Positions 16,676 through 23,687 of a stretch of DNA of 35,979 nucleotides are shown piece after piece; the first letter of the stretch is position 1, and the number at the start of each line of letters is the position of its first letter. The translations under genes were made by a program, and so were the position numbers. The notes beneath the pieces were generated by a model. That model did not search any database. It saw nothing but the letters and a program-made list of their open reading frames with translations, and had not been told where the DNA came from. This DNA comes from Deltaproteobacteria bacterium (GTDB taxonomy: Bacteria; Myxococcota_A; Polyangia; Polyangiales; Houyiibacteriaceae): assembly GCA_004283055.1 (NCBI GenBank), contig SHLP01000025.1, positions 1 through 35,979 of the forward strand. The letters are read 5' to 3'.

Positions 16676-17908
16676 CTATTCCGTCATCGCGCCGGCACCG
16701 CCCATATGGTAGCCCTCTTCGCCGTGCAGGTTGGCGTCCAAGCCCTCGCTCTCTTGGTCCTTGCTGACGCGTAGACCAACGGTCACGTCGAGCAGTTTCA
16801 GAATCGCGAATGTCACGATCATCGAATAGGCTGCAGCCGCGAGAACGCCGATGACGTTCTCGATGAAAAGAGCGCTGTTCCCCCCGATGAGTCCGTCGGT
16901 GCCACCCCAGACGGCGCTGGCGAACACCCCGGTCAAGACCGCGCCGAGCGCGCCTCCCACACCGTGAATTCCAAACGCGTCGAGCGCGTCGTCGTAGCCG
17001 AGCGGGCCCTTGAGCAAGACGGCGCCGTAGCAAACCGGACCTGCGACCAGACCCATCAGCACCGCAGAGGTCGGGCCGACGAAGCCCGCTGCCGGCGTGA
17101 TGCAAACCAGACCGGCGACCAAACCCGAGGCGACCCCGAGGGCGGTCGGCTTGCCCTGCTTGCTCCATTCGACGATGGCCCAGGCAAAGGCTGCGGCCCC
17201 GGCGGCCAAGTGCGTGTTCACCAGGGCGAGCGCCGCGTTGTCGTTCGAGGCGAGCGCGCTCCCCGCATTGAAGCCGAACCAACCAAACCAGAGCAGGCCC
17301 GCGCCGAGCAAGGTCAGGGTGAGGTTGTGGGGCGGGCCGGGTCGACTGCGCCGACCGATGACGAGTGCGCAGACCAGGGCCGCGGAGCCCGAGGAAAGGT
17401 GGACCACGGTGCCACCGGCGAAGTCGAGGGCACCGCGGGCGCCCAGCCAACCGTCCGGACCCCAAACCCAGTGGCAGATCGGATCGTAGACCAGCGTCGC
17501 CCACAGCAGAATGAACAGGAAGTACGCCGAGAACTTCATCCTCTCCGCGATCGCGCCGGAGATCAGCGCGGGCGTGATGATTGCGAACATCATCTGAAAC
17601 GCCATGAACAAGAGGTGCGGAATCGTCGACCCCTCTTGCGGCTCGAGACCCACACCGTTCAAGAAGGCGTATTCAAATCCGCCGATGAAGCCTCCGCCCG
17701 CGTCGGAGCCGAACGCGAGCGAATAGCCGATGACGACCCACTGCAGCGTGATGATGCCCAGCGCAATGAAGCTGTGCATGAACGATGACAGCACGTTGTT
17801 CGAGTTGACCATGCCGCCATAGAAGAGCGCCAGCCCCGGTGTCATCAGCATCACGAGTGCGCAGGACACCATGAGCCATGCCGTGTCCGCCTGATTGAGA
17901 GCTTCCAT
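16676..17908 (-). CDS. amt: Ammonium transporter (Amt)
   Basis: A 410-residue, 11-helix ammonium channel of the inner membrane. Family motifs are present: MLMTPGLALFYGGMV near the N-terminus, GALDFAGGTVVHLSSGSAALV with the first pore His, and AFGIHGVGGALGAVLTGVFAS with the second pore His. An unusually strong ribosome-binding site (CAGGAGGAACCGG) precedes the ATG on the minus strand. Most bacteria pair amt with glnK, but no PII gene adjoins it here. The 236-base gap to the divergent SCP2 gene should hold its promoter; no convincing sigma-54 site was found on either strand. Confidence 0.95.
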   Translation of the reverse strand: MEALNQADTAWLMVSCALVMLMTPGLALFYGGMVNSNNVLSSFMHSFIALGIITLQWVVIGYSLAFGSDAGGGFIGGFEYAFLNGVGLEPQEGSTIPHLLFMAFQMMFAIITPALISGAIAERMKFSAYFLFILLWATLVYDPICHWVWGPDGWLGARGALDFAGGTVVHLSSGSAALVCALVIGRRSRPGPPHNLTLTLLGAGLLWFGWFGFNAGSALASNDNAALALVNTHLAAGAAAFAWAIVEWSKQGKPTALGVASGLVAGLVCITPAAGFVGPTSAVLMGLVAGPVCYGAVLLKGPLGYDDALDAFGIHGVGGALGAVLTGVFASAVWGGTDGLIGGNSALFIENVIGVLAAAAYSMIVTFAILKLLDVTVGLRVSKDQESEGLDANLHGEEGYHMGGAGAMTE

Positions 17909-18144
17909 CCCCGGTTCCTCCTGTGAAGTTGGCCGAGCCTAGATCCGCGCTGTTTCAGTCGGATGTGTCCCGCGTTTCCGGCTTGTTTCAACGCACCATC
18001 GGTCGCTGACCTTCGAAATCGCTGCGTTTTTCCACTTGGTACGGGGGTGCATGCAGCGGAAATTTCGGTTACAACTCCCCTCCGGCAGGCCACACCCGGG
18101 GAGCGGGTGGGAACGGCGGCCGACAACCAAGAGAGGCAAAATCA
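17909..18144. other. Divergent intergenic region between amt and the SCP2 gene
   Basis: A 236-base gap that must carry promoters for both neighbours. Visible are an AGAGG ribosome-binding site before the SCP2 ATG and AGGAGG before amt. A TTGGTACG-GGGG-TGCAT stretch near 18035-18055 resembles a sigma-54 promoter but has a spacing one base too short. No gene, RNA or repeat was seen. Confidence 0.5.
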
Positions 18145-18486
18145 ATGGAATCCGCAGCTGAGTTCTTCGAGAAGTTTGAGCAGAGGGCCGCCGAAAACAC
18201 CGACGCGGCCACCGCCCCCAACGCGATCTACCAGTTCAACATCACCGGCGACGGTGGCGGTGAGTGGAGCTTGGACTGCACCAAAGGCAAGACCAGCGGC
18301 TTCGTGAGCAAGGGCACCCACGACAGCCCGGGCGCAACGATCACCGTCTCCTCCGAGGATTGGCTGGGCATGCTCAACGGCTCGCTGAACCCCATGCAGG
18401 CTTTCATGTCGGGTAAGATCAAGATCGATGGTGACATGACCCTCGCGATGAGCCTTCAGCAAGTCATGAACCTGGCTCAAGACTGA
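18145..18486 (+). CDS. SCP2 sterol-binding domain protein
   Basis: A stand-alone 113-residue sterol carrier protein 2 domain. Landmarks are the strand NAIYQFNITGDGGGEWSLDC, the GATITVSSEDWLGMLNGSLNPMQAFMSGKIKI-type core (given here only as a pattern over residues 54-87) and GDMTLAMSLQQVMNLA at the end. SCP2 domains bind sterols, fatty acyl-CoAs and other lipids in a hydrophobic tunnel. A factor-independent terminator follows at 18513-18545, so it is probably a single-gene transcript. It stands next to a TetR regulator and near acyl-CoA genes, consistent with lipid handling. Confidence 0.9.
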   Translation: MESAAEFFEKFEQRAAENTDAATAPNAIYQFNITGDGGGEWSLDCTKGKTSGFVSKGTHDSPGATITVSSEDWLGMLNGSLNPMQAFMSGKIKIDGDMTLAMSLQQVMNLAQD

Positions 18487-18512
18487 GTCGTCCGTAGTTC
18501 TAGGAAGGGATT

Positions 18513-18545
18513 AGGGTGGCTTCGATTTGTGGGGCCGCCCTTTTT
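18513..18545 (+). terminator. Rho-independent terminator after the SCP2 gene
   Basis: GGGTGGC at 18514-18520 pairs with GCCGCCC at 18534-18540 (one G-U pair, 13-base loop), followed at once by TTTTT at 18541-18545. It lies 27 bases after the SCP2 stop. It also argues that the TetR gene starts at 18555 and not at the in-frame ATG 18516, which would fall inside the stem. Confidence 0.75.
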
Positions 18546-18554
18546 CGTGACTCG

Positions 18555-19169
18555 ATGCCGTCAAGCAACAGACCCAGCGACCCGTCGCGTACCAGGCTCA
18601 GTCCGGAAGACCGCCAGCAGCAATTGCTGCGTGTCACGTCGGACATCATCGCGACGGACGGCGTCGATAATGTACGCATCCCCTACGTCGCCGCGGCGGC
18701 CGGCATCACCCGGCCGGTCGTCTACAAATTCTTTCCGAATCGTCACGAGCTCATCAAGGGCGTGCTCGAAGACTTTCGTGAGGACTTCGCACGTCGCACG
18801 CCAAACATCATGGTCACCGAAGATGCGGCGGACATCGGGTCGATCGCACGCGGCTTCATCGACGCCGCCTGCGACACCATTGAAGCCAAGGGCTCCGGCG
18901 GCTGGCAACTGCTTCGTTCGGTAGGTCCCGATCAGGAAATCTCCGCGATCAGCAAGGATTTCCGCGGACAGCTCGTTCAGCCCTGGCTCATCCCGCTTCG
19001 CGAGCTCACGGGGGTCGATGATGCCGAAGCCCAGGCGCTCGCCGACATGTTCTTGACCGGTGCCGGGGAGATATTGCAGCGCTGGATCGACGGCGAGTTC
19101 TCGCGTCAACAGGTCGCCACGCTTCTGGGACGCATCATCCTCGCCGTCTTGAGCGAGTTCACGGAGTAA
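18555..19169 (+). CDS. TetR-family transcriptional regulator
   Basis: A 204-residue repressor-type protein. The N-terminal helix-turn-helix domain (about residues 15-65) shows the TetR pattern RQQQLLRVTSDIIATDGVD, IPYVAAAAGITRPVVYKFF and PNRHELIKGVLEDF. The rest is the helical ligand/dimer domain. It lies 6 bases upstream of the menB-like gene on the same strand, so the two are probably co-transcribed and the regulator may control that operon or the nearby lipid genes. The ligand is unknown. The start at 18555 is chosen because an upstream terminator occupies the alternative start. Confidence 0.9.
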   Translation: MPSSNRPSDPSRTRLSPEDRQQQLLRVTSDIIATDGVDNVRIPYVAAAAGITRPVVYKFFPNRHELIKGVLEDFREDFARRTPNIMVTEDAADIGSIARGFIDAACDTIEAKGSGGWQLLRSVGPDQEISAISKDFRGQLVQPWLIPLRELTGVDDAEAQALADMFLTGAGEILQRWIDGEFSRQQVATLLGRIILAVLSEFTE

Positions 19170-19175
19170 CGGGCG

Positions 19176-20072
19176 ATGGTGTCAGAGATATTCGACGCAA
19201 CGAAGTGGGTTGAGGTCCCAGGCCTCGACCTCCAGGACATCAGCTATCACCGCGCCAAAGACCAGGGAACGGTGCGCATTGCCTTCAACCGGCCCGAGGT
19301 GCGGAACGCCTTTCGCCCCGGCACCGTCGACGAGCTCTACAGAGCACTGGACCACGCGCGGCGGACGTCGGACGTGGGCTGCGTGCTACTCACGGGGAAC
19401 GGGCCTTCACCGAAAGACGGCGGCTGGGCGTTTTGCTCGGGCGGTGACCAGCGAATCCGCGGCAAGGACGGCTACAAGTACGAAACCGACTCTGCCGGAG
19501 AGATCGACCCGGCTCGACTGGGTCGCCTGCACATCCTCGAAGTGCAGCGCCTGATCCGCTTCATGCCGAAGGTCGTGATCGCGGTGGTGCCAGGCTGGGC
19601 CGTGGGCGGAGGACACAGTCTGCACGTGGTGTGCGACCTGACCATCGCCAGCGAGGAGCACGCGGTCTTCAAGCAAACCGACCCGGATGTCGCCAGCTTC
19701 GACAGCGGCTACGGCTCAGCCCTGCTCGCGAGGCAAGTCGGACAGAAGAAGGCGCGCGAGGTCTTCTTCGTGGGCCTCAACTACAGTGCGCAGGAAGGCG
19801 CGGACATGGGGATGGTCAACGCGGTCGTGCCCCACGTAGACCTCGAGAATTTCGCTCTGGACTGGGCCAAAGAGGTCAATTCGAAGAGCCCGACGGCGAT
19901 GCGGATGCTCAAGTTCGGCTTCAACATGGTCGATGACGGGTTGGTCGGTCAGCAGCTCTTTGCGGGGGAGGCTACCCGTCTCGCCTATGGCACCGAGGAG
20001 GCCCAAGAGGGCCGGGACGCATTCCTCGAAAAGCGCCCCCAAGACTACAAAAAGTTCCCCTGGCACTACTGA
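19176..20072 (+). CDS. menB: 1,4-dihydroxy-2-naphthoyl-CoA synthase (MenB), actinobacterial-like
   Basis: A 298-residue crotonase-fold enzyme closing the second ring in menaquinone synthesis (o-succinylbenzoyl-CoA to DHNA-CoA). Diagnostic motifs are all present: FCSGGDQRIRGKDGY, HILEVQRLIRFMPKVVIAVV, GWAVGGGHSLHVVCDLTIAS, FKQTDPDVASFDSGYGSALL and the C-terminal LFAGEATRLAYGTEEAQEGR. Length and wording resemble mycobacterial MenB closely. The QTD at residues 167-169 places Asp where bicarbonate-dependent MenBs have Gly, so this should be the bicarbonate-independent type. No other men gene is in the window; the partner just upstream is a TetR regulator. Confidence 0.9.
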   Translation: MVSEIFDATKWVEVPGLDLQDISYHRAKDQGTVRIAFNRPEVRNAFRPGTVDELYRALDHARRTSDVGCVLLTGNGPSPKDGGWAFCSGGDQRIRGKDGYKYETDSAGEIDPARLGRLHILEVQRLIRFMPKVVIAVVPGWAVGGGHSLHVVCDLTIASEEHAVFKQTDPDVASFDSGYGSALLARQVGQKKAREVFFVGLNYSAQEGADMGMVNAVVPHVDLENFALDWAKEVNSKSPTAMRMLKFGFNMVDDGLVGQQLFAGEATRLAYGTEEAQEGRDAFLEKRPQDYKKFPWHY

Positions 20073-20175
20073 GTCAGCGTCGATCGCCAACAAAAAGCCT
20101 GGATCTGGGGTACACTGTCCTTTGGACCTAGAGCAAAAACGTGCCAAAGGAGCACATCGGAGAACGGAGTAAGTC

Positions 20176-20616
20176 ATCTCAAGCAAGATATTCGTAGGGA
20201 ACCTCAACTTTGCCACGACCGACCAAGAGCTGCGTGAGCTCTTCGGAGAAATCGGAGAGGTTGTTGACGTTCACATCCCAAAGGACCGTGAATCTGGCCG
20301 CCCGCGGGGGTTCGCATTCGTCCGATTCGCAGCAGATGAGCACGCGCAGCAGGCCGTCGAGAAGTTCCACGGTCGTGAAGTCGGTGGTCGTGATTTGCGA
20401 CTCGATATCGCGGAAGACCGTCCACGGCCCCCGCGTCAACGCCGTGATTTCGGCGGCCCTCCGCCTGACCGCTACGATCGTGGCGGCGACCCAGGTGGCG
20501 ACTTCGATCGTGGCGGGAGCTACGACCGGGGTGGCGGGGACGGTCGCTCGTACGACCGGCCGAAAAAGCCCAAAGGCAGTCGCCGCGGGCTGCGCGGCAA
20601 GAAGCGAAGCCTGTAA
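20176..20616 (+). CDS. RRM-type RNA-binding protein with probable ATC start
   Basis: A 146-residue protein. One RNA recognition motif spans about residues 4-80, with RNP2 IFVGNL and RNP1 RGFAFVRF. A Gly/Arg/Asp-rich tail (repeats of DRGG) and a basic end (KKPKGSRRGLRGKKRSL) follow, a layout common in bacterial cold-shock-type RRM proteins. In this frame a TAA stands at 20170-20172 and no ATG, GTG or TTG occurs before 20395, which would delete the RRM. ATC at 20176 gives (M)SSKIFVGNL, the usual N-terminus of the family, and sits 6 bases after GGAG (20166-20169). The start is therefore most likely non-canonical, or an ATG altered by a base error. Confidence 0.85.
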   Translation: MSSKIFVGNLNFATTDQELRELFGEIGEVVDVHIPKDRESGRPRGFAFVRFAADEHAQQAVEKFHGREVGGRDLRLDIAEDRPRPPRQRRDFGGPPPDRYDRGGDPGGDFDRGGSYDRGGGDGRSYDRPKKPKGSRRGLRGKKRSL

Positions 20617-20683
20617 CGACGCGCCGCTCACGGCGTTCCGCGCCGTTCGAGCTAGGCGGGAACTGATGCGAACGCTTAAAAAT

Positions 20684-20722
20684 CTCGGGCGAGGTGTGAA
20701 CCCCGCCCGAGTGCCCGTTTTT
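20684..20722 (+). terminator. Probable terminator after the RRM gene
   Basis: CTCGGGCG at 20684-20691 is perfectly complementary to CGCCCGAG at 20704-20711, and five Ts follow at 20718-20722. An alternative, shorter pairing CGGGC/GCCCG (20686-20690 with 20713-20717) would place the stem directly against the T run. It separates the RRM gene from the RiPP-like cluster. Confidence 0.65.
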
Positions 20723-20853
20723 GTTGTACCCCCAAGGAGTATGAACGCCGTTCACCTTGCCAGCGGGTCGCAAAACGACCGCCGACAGTGTTACGGTAAA
20801 GCTCCGAAAACACGGTTGTCAACAAGTATTTTGGGTCACATTCGGGCGGGAGC

Positions 20854-20867
20854 CTCGGGGCCCCGAG
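20854..20867. repeat. Perfect 14-bp palindrome upstream of the S24/S26-like gene
   Basis: CTCGGGGCCCCGAG is self-complementary with no loop and ends at the base before ATG 20868, the first in-frame ATG after the terminator that fits the S24/S26-like reading frame. With no loop it is better suited to a dimeric DNA-binding protein than to an RNA hairpin. Function unknown. Confidence 0.5.
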
Positions 20868-21320
20868 ATGAGCGCTGGAATTCGGCCTCGAGGGGTGCAG
20901 CGCCCGACCCTCTGGTATGGTCGCTGGCGGCGCATGCGAGGGGGACGATCGAGCTTGGCGAGCCTCGGCCTAGGCCATGGGGAATCCGTGGAGTTCTGGG
21001 TCCGCGGGAGCTGCATGCGAACCTTGGGAGATGGGCAATCGGTCCAGGTGCGCAGGCAGCGGCTCTATCTGCCCGGTGATGTGATCGTAGTGCGGCGCCG
21101 CGATCACTGGAACGCGCATCGATTCCTGGGCTACGCGCCCAGCGTGCACGGTCTGGTCGCGCTCACGCAGTCGGACGACGCGGCCGAACGGGACCCTGCG
21201 GCCCCCACGAGCGCGATCGTGGGTCGGGCGACATGCGAGGTCCGCGTCTCGGATCGACTGGCAGCGCTCGGAAGGTACGGCCGCGCCGTCATCCGCCGAG
21301 TGACTGGGGTCGGGCGATGA
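20868..21320 (+). CDS. S24/S26 peptidase-like protein, Cys at the Ser position
   Basis: A protein of about 150 residues with the compact beta fold of LexA/signal-peptidase relatives. The pattern VRGSCMRTLGDGQSVQV (residues 45-61), then LPGDVIVVRR and AHRFLGY, then AIVGRA matches the S24/S26-like proteins often encoded next to PqqD and HprK-like genes. The expected G-x-S-M nucleophile motif reads GSCM, so Cys49 sits where the Ser should be. It may be a leader peptidase for the peptide encoded downstream, or a non-catalytic binding protein. The start is uncertain (ATG 20868, GTG 20895 or ATG 20934). It overlaps the kinase gene by 4 bases. Confidence 0.65.
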   Translation: MSAGIRPRGVQRPTLWYGRWRRMRGGRSSLASLGLGHGESVEFWVRGSCMRTLGDGQSVQVRRQRLYLPGDVIVVRRRDHWNAHRFLGYAPSVHGLVALTQSDDAAERDPAAPTSAIVGRATCEVRVSDRLAALGRYGRAVIRRVTGVGR

Positions 21321-22183
21321 GCGAGCTCAGCATCGAATTCGCGGGCGCCCGCTACCGGTTTGCTGGATTGAACCCAGCGCAGGATGGCCTAGTGCGTGCG
21401 CGATTTCGAGCATTGCTTTGCAGGGATGATGCCAAGCCCGATGTTCGGATAGACATCCACTTCGACCCCAACTCACCCGCCTTCATGCGGAGGCCATCCG
21501 GACCCGTCGAGTATCCACTTGCCGTAGTGCCCGGCGACGAAAGTATCGCCGTCGCGGGCGCCGGCTTCACGGCCAACATCGACCGCAGCCCGTTTCGTGC
21601 GCAAATGCAGACCTGCCTCAGCGACGATTGGTTCGTGGCTGCCTTCGAGAACCTCTTTAGGATCATTGCCTGCCACCGGCTCTTCAACGAAGGGGCGCTG
21701 GTCATGCATAGCGCGGCCTTCACGGACGGGGCTCGCGGGTTCCTCTTCTGCGGGCGCTCAGGCGCCGGTAAAACCACCCTCTGCGGCTTGGCCGACGCGC
21801 TCGACCTCGAAATACTGAGTGACGAGCTGAACGCAATTCGGCCTCGAGGCGGTTCGTTCGAGCTTCTCGCCATGCCATTTGCAGGTGACTTCGGCGGGGA
21901 GCCACGGCGCCACCCACCCTACCCGCTCACCGGCCTGCTTGGCCTTCGCCAGGGTGGCGAGACGTCGTTGAGCGTCTGCTCGAAAGCCGAAGCGGTCTCG
22001 CGTATCGTCGCCTCATGTCCCTATCTGAACGCCGATCCGCAGCTCGTCGACGAGTTGGCTTCACGCGTAGAACGGCTCGTACAGCGACACGAACTGCGCA
22101 TTCTCGCATTCACAAAGGACACCCGTTTTTGGAAAGTGTTGGACAATGAGTACCGAGAGCGAGCCACCGCGGTATCGCGTTGA
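21317..22183 (+). CDS. HprK-like serine kinase of a RiPP-type cluster
   Basis: A 288-residue protein whose second half resembles the C-terminal kinase domain of HPr kinase. The P-loop is CGRSGAGKTTL (about residues 144-154), followed by LEILSDELNAIRP, which contains the Mg2+-binding acidic motif. The N-terminal half (to about 125) is unrecognised beta-rich sequence. Stand-alone HprK relatives in peptide clusters, such as those of phosphorylated lasso peptides, phosphorylate the C-terminal Ser of the precursor. No HPr or PTS gene is nearby. ATGA couples it to the upstream gene, and it overlaps the PqqD-like gene by 38 bases. ATG 21317 is chosen over longer options. Confidence 0.8.
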   Translation: MSELSIEFAGARYRFAGLNPAQDGLVRARFRALLCRDDAKPDVRIDIHFDPNSPAFMRRPSGPVEYPLAVVPGDESIAVAGAGFTANIDRSPFRAQMQTCLSDDWFVAAFENLFRIIACHRLFNEGALVMHSAAFTDGARGFLFCGRSGAGKTTLCGLADALDLEILSDELNAIRPRGGSFELLAMPFAGDFGGEPRRHPPYPLTGLLGLRQGGETSLSVCSKAEAVSRIVASCPYLNADPQLVDELASRVERLVQRHELRILAFTKDTRFWKVLDNEYRERATAVSR

Positions 22184-22427
22184 ACCACACGCACGGTTTC
22201 GCGTGATGGGAGACGAAGGTGTCTTCGTGCTTCAGGAGGCGGGCGAGGTGCTCGTCGTGAACGCGGTCGGCGCCTTCATCGTGGAGCAGCTGCAGGCCGA
22301 GCGAAGCGTCGAGGAGATCGTCATCGCCGTGACGGATCGTTACGCGGTCGACCAGGATCGCGCGCAGGCGGATGCAAGGTCTCTCCTCGACGCGCTCCTC
22401 GGGGCAGGCGCGATCAGACAAGCATGA
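22146..22427 (+). CDS. PqqD-like peptide chaperone
   Basis: A 93-residue protein matching the PqqD/RiPP-recognition-element fold: three beta strands (FRVMGDEGVFVLQ, EVLVVNAVGAFIVEQL) followed by helices (SVEEIVIAVTDRYAV, DARSLLDALLGAGAI). Such proteins bind the leader of a ribosomal peptide and present it to the radical SAM enzyme. It lies directly between the kinase and the radical SAM gene and overlaps both (38 and 4 bases), so the three are almost certainly co-translated. Confidence 0.88.
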   Translation: MSTESEPPRYRVEPHARFRVMGDEGVFVLQEAGEVLVVNAVGAFIVEQLQAERSVEEIVIAVTDRYAVDQDRAQADARSLLDALLGAGAIRQA

Positions 22428-23488
22428 GTTACTCCAACACGATCAAGCGCGCGTGGACCGAGAACCGACTGATGTCGGTCCTCCTGGAGCTCACCTACGC
22501 CTGCAACCTCGACTGCACGTTTTGCTACAACGACCTCGCGCGCCCTGGACAGCCCCTCTCTCTCACCCAATACCGGCAGCTCCTCGACGACCTGGCCAAG
22601 CTCGGGGTTCTAAACCTCTCTCTCAGCGGCGGGGAGCCGCTCGCCCATCCGCGCTTTTTCGATATCGGGAGCCATGCCCGAAGCCTTGGATTCGTCATCC
22701 GGCTGAAAACCAACGGCCATGCCGTCAGACCCGCGATGGCCGAAAGGATTCGAGAGGAAATCGACCCTTTCGTCATCGAAGTCAGTGTCCACGGGGCGAC
22801 GGCAGAAACCCACGATCGACAGACCCGCGTCGCCGGAAGCTTCGAGCGTCTCGTCACGAACATCCGGACCATGAAGTCGCTTGGGCTTCGCGTGAAAGCC
22901 AACAGTGTCCTGACTCGGTGGAACGAGCACGAGGTCGAGGAGATGCTCGCGCTCTTCAACGAGCTCGGTCTTCTGTTTCAAGTCGACCCCGAAGTGAAGC
23001 CGAGAGACGATGGCGATCGGAAGCCCTTGGAAATTGCGGTCAGCGCAGACGGACGAGCTCGCTATCGTCGCGCACTCGCGGCACTGGCGGCCGAGGGCGA
23101 GGCCGACATCGATGCCGCGAGGCCTGAAGCCGAGCGGAGACCGCCCGCCGCGCGGACCGACAAGCACTGCGGCGCAGGATCCAACAACCTCGCGATCGAT
23201 CCGTACGGAAGCGTGCTGCCCTGCGTGCAATGGCGTGTTCCCGTTGGCAACCTTCACGATCGGCGGATTGCCGAGATTTGGCAGAAATCACGCGAGCTCC
23301 TGGGGGTTCGGGAAACGACAACGGCGGCACGGCGCATGCTCGAAGGCCTTGGTGACGCCGCGGTCGGCTCTAATTTCTGCCCGGGTGCAGCCCAGGTCTA
23401 CTCGGGCAACCCGCTGGCGCTCTACCCTGCGGTAGAGCAGAAGATCGACGAGTCGGCTCGCGCGCGGCTCCGACTTACTGTATTGTAG
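22424..23488 (+). CDS. Radical SAM/SPASM-type peptide maturase
   Basis: A 354-residue enzyme. The radical SAM CxxxCxxC motif is CNLDCTFC (Cys27, Cys31, Cys34), with the GGEP SAM-binding motif in SLSGGEPLAHP. The C-terminal region carries Cys249 (HCGAG), Cys267 (LPCVQW) and Cys319 (NFCPG) in the SPASM/twitch pattern, with IDPYGSVLPC and VGNLHDRRIAEIW. It is expected to hold one site-differentiated cluster plus at least one auxiliary cluster, and to install a radical-based modification (crosslink, epimerisation or similar) on the peptide encoded 15 bases downstream. Which modification cannot be told. ATGA overlap with the PqqD-like gene. Confidence 0.92.
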   Translation: MSYSNTIKRAWTENRLMSVLLELTYACNLDCTFCYNDLARPGQPLSLTQYRQLLDDLAKLGVLNLSLSGGEPLAHPRFFDIGSHARSLGFVIRLKTNGHAVRPAMAERIREEIDPFVIEVSVHGATAETHDRQTRVAGSFERLVTNIRTMKSLGLRVKANSVLTRWNEHEVEEMLALFNELGLLFQVDPEVKPRDDGDRKPLEIAVSADGRARYRRALAALAAEGEADIDAARPEAERRPPAARTDKHCGAGSNNLAIDPYGSVLPCVQWRVPVGNLHDRRIAEIWQKSRELLGVRETTTAARRMLEGLGDAAVGSNFCPGAAQVYSGNPLALYPAVEQKIDESARARLRLTVL

Positions 23489-23503
23489 CGCGCAAGGGGA
23501 AAC

Positions 23504-23671
23504 GTGGAACGAAAGAACACCAGCAGCTCAGGCGAAGGGCCGAAGCGCGAGCCGTATGAGCCGCCTCGAATCGTCTATCGCGAGCCTTTGGAAGCCGTCG
23601 CTGTTGCCTGCACGACCGAATTCGCCAAAGGCAACCCAGGCGCGTGTCCGGTCGGTCCCGTTTCGTCCTGA
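23504..23671 (+). CDS. Putative RiPP precursor peptide (55 residues)
   Basis: A small gene starting at GTG 23504, with AAGGGGA at 23494-23500 as ribosome-binding site, 15 bases after the radical SAM stop. The peptide has a charged, Ser-rich start (MERKNTSSSGEGPKRE), a middle PYEPPRIVYREPLEAVAVAC that looks like a leader with a helical recognition segment, and a C-terminal part TTEFAKGNPGACPVGPVSS, a plausible core with Cys36 and Cys48 and a Ser-Ser terminus. It is unrelated in frame to its neighbours and has no hydrophobic signal. The assignment rests on position, size and composition; no database comparison was possible. Confidence 0.72.
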   Translation: MERKNTSSSGEGPKREPYEPPRIVYREPLEAVAVACTTEFAKGNPGACPVGPVSS

Positions 23672-23687
23672 GCGACGAATCGGGCTC

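Noticed and set aside
18030-18060. Sigma-54-like promoter TTGGTACG...TGCAT between amt and the SCP2 gene
   Set aside because: The distance between the GG and GC elements is 9 bases instead of 10, and it points toward the SCP2 gene and not amt.
20741-21079. ATG at 20741 preceded by AAGGAG, opening a 112-residue frame
   Set aside because: The AAGGAG is only one base from the ATG, and the frame overlaps the S24/S26-like gene without any recognisable motif. The spacing is too short for a normal start.
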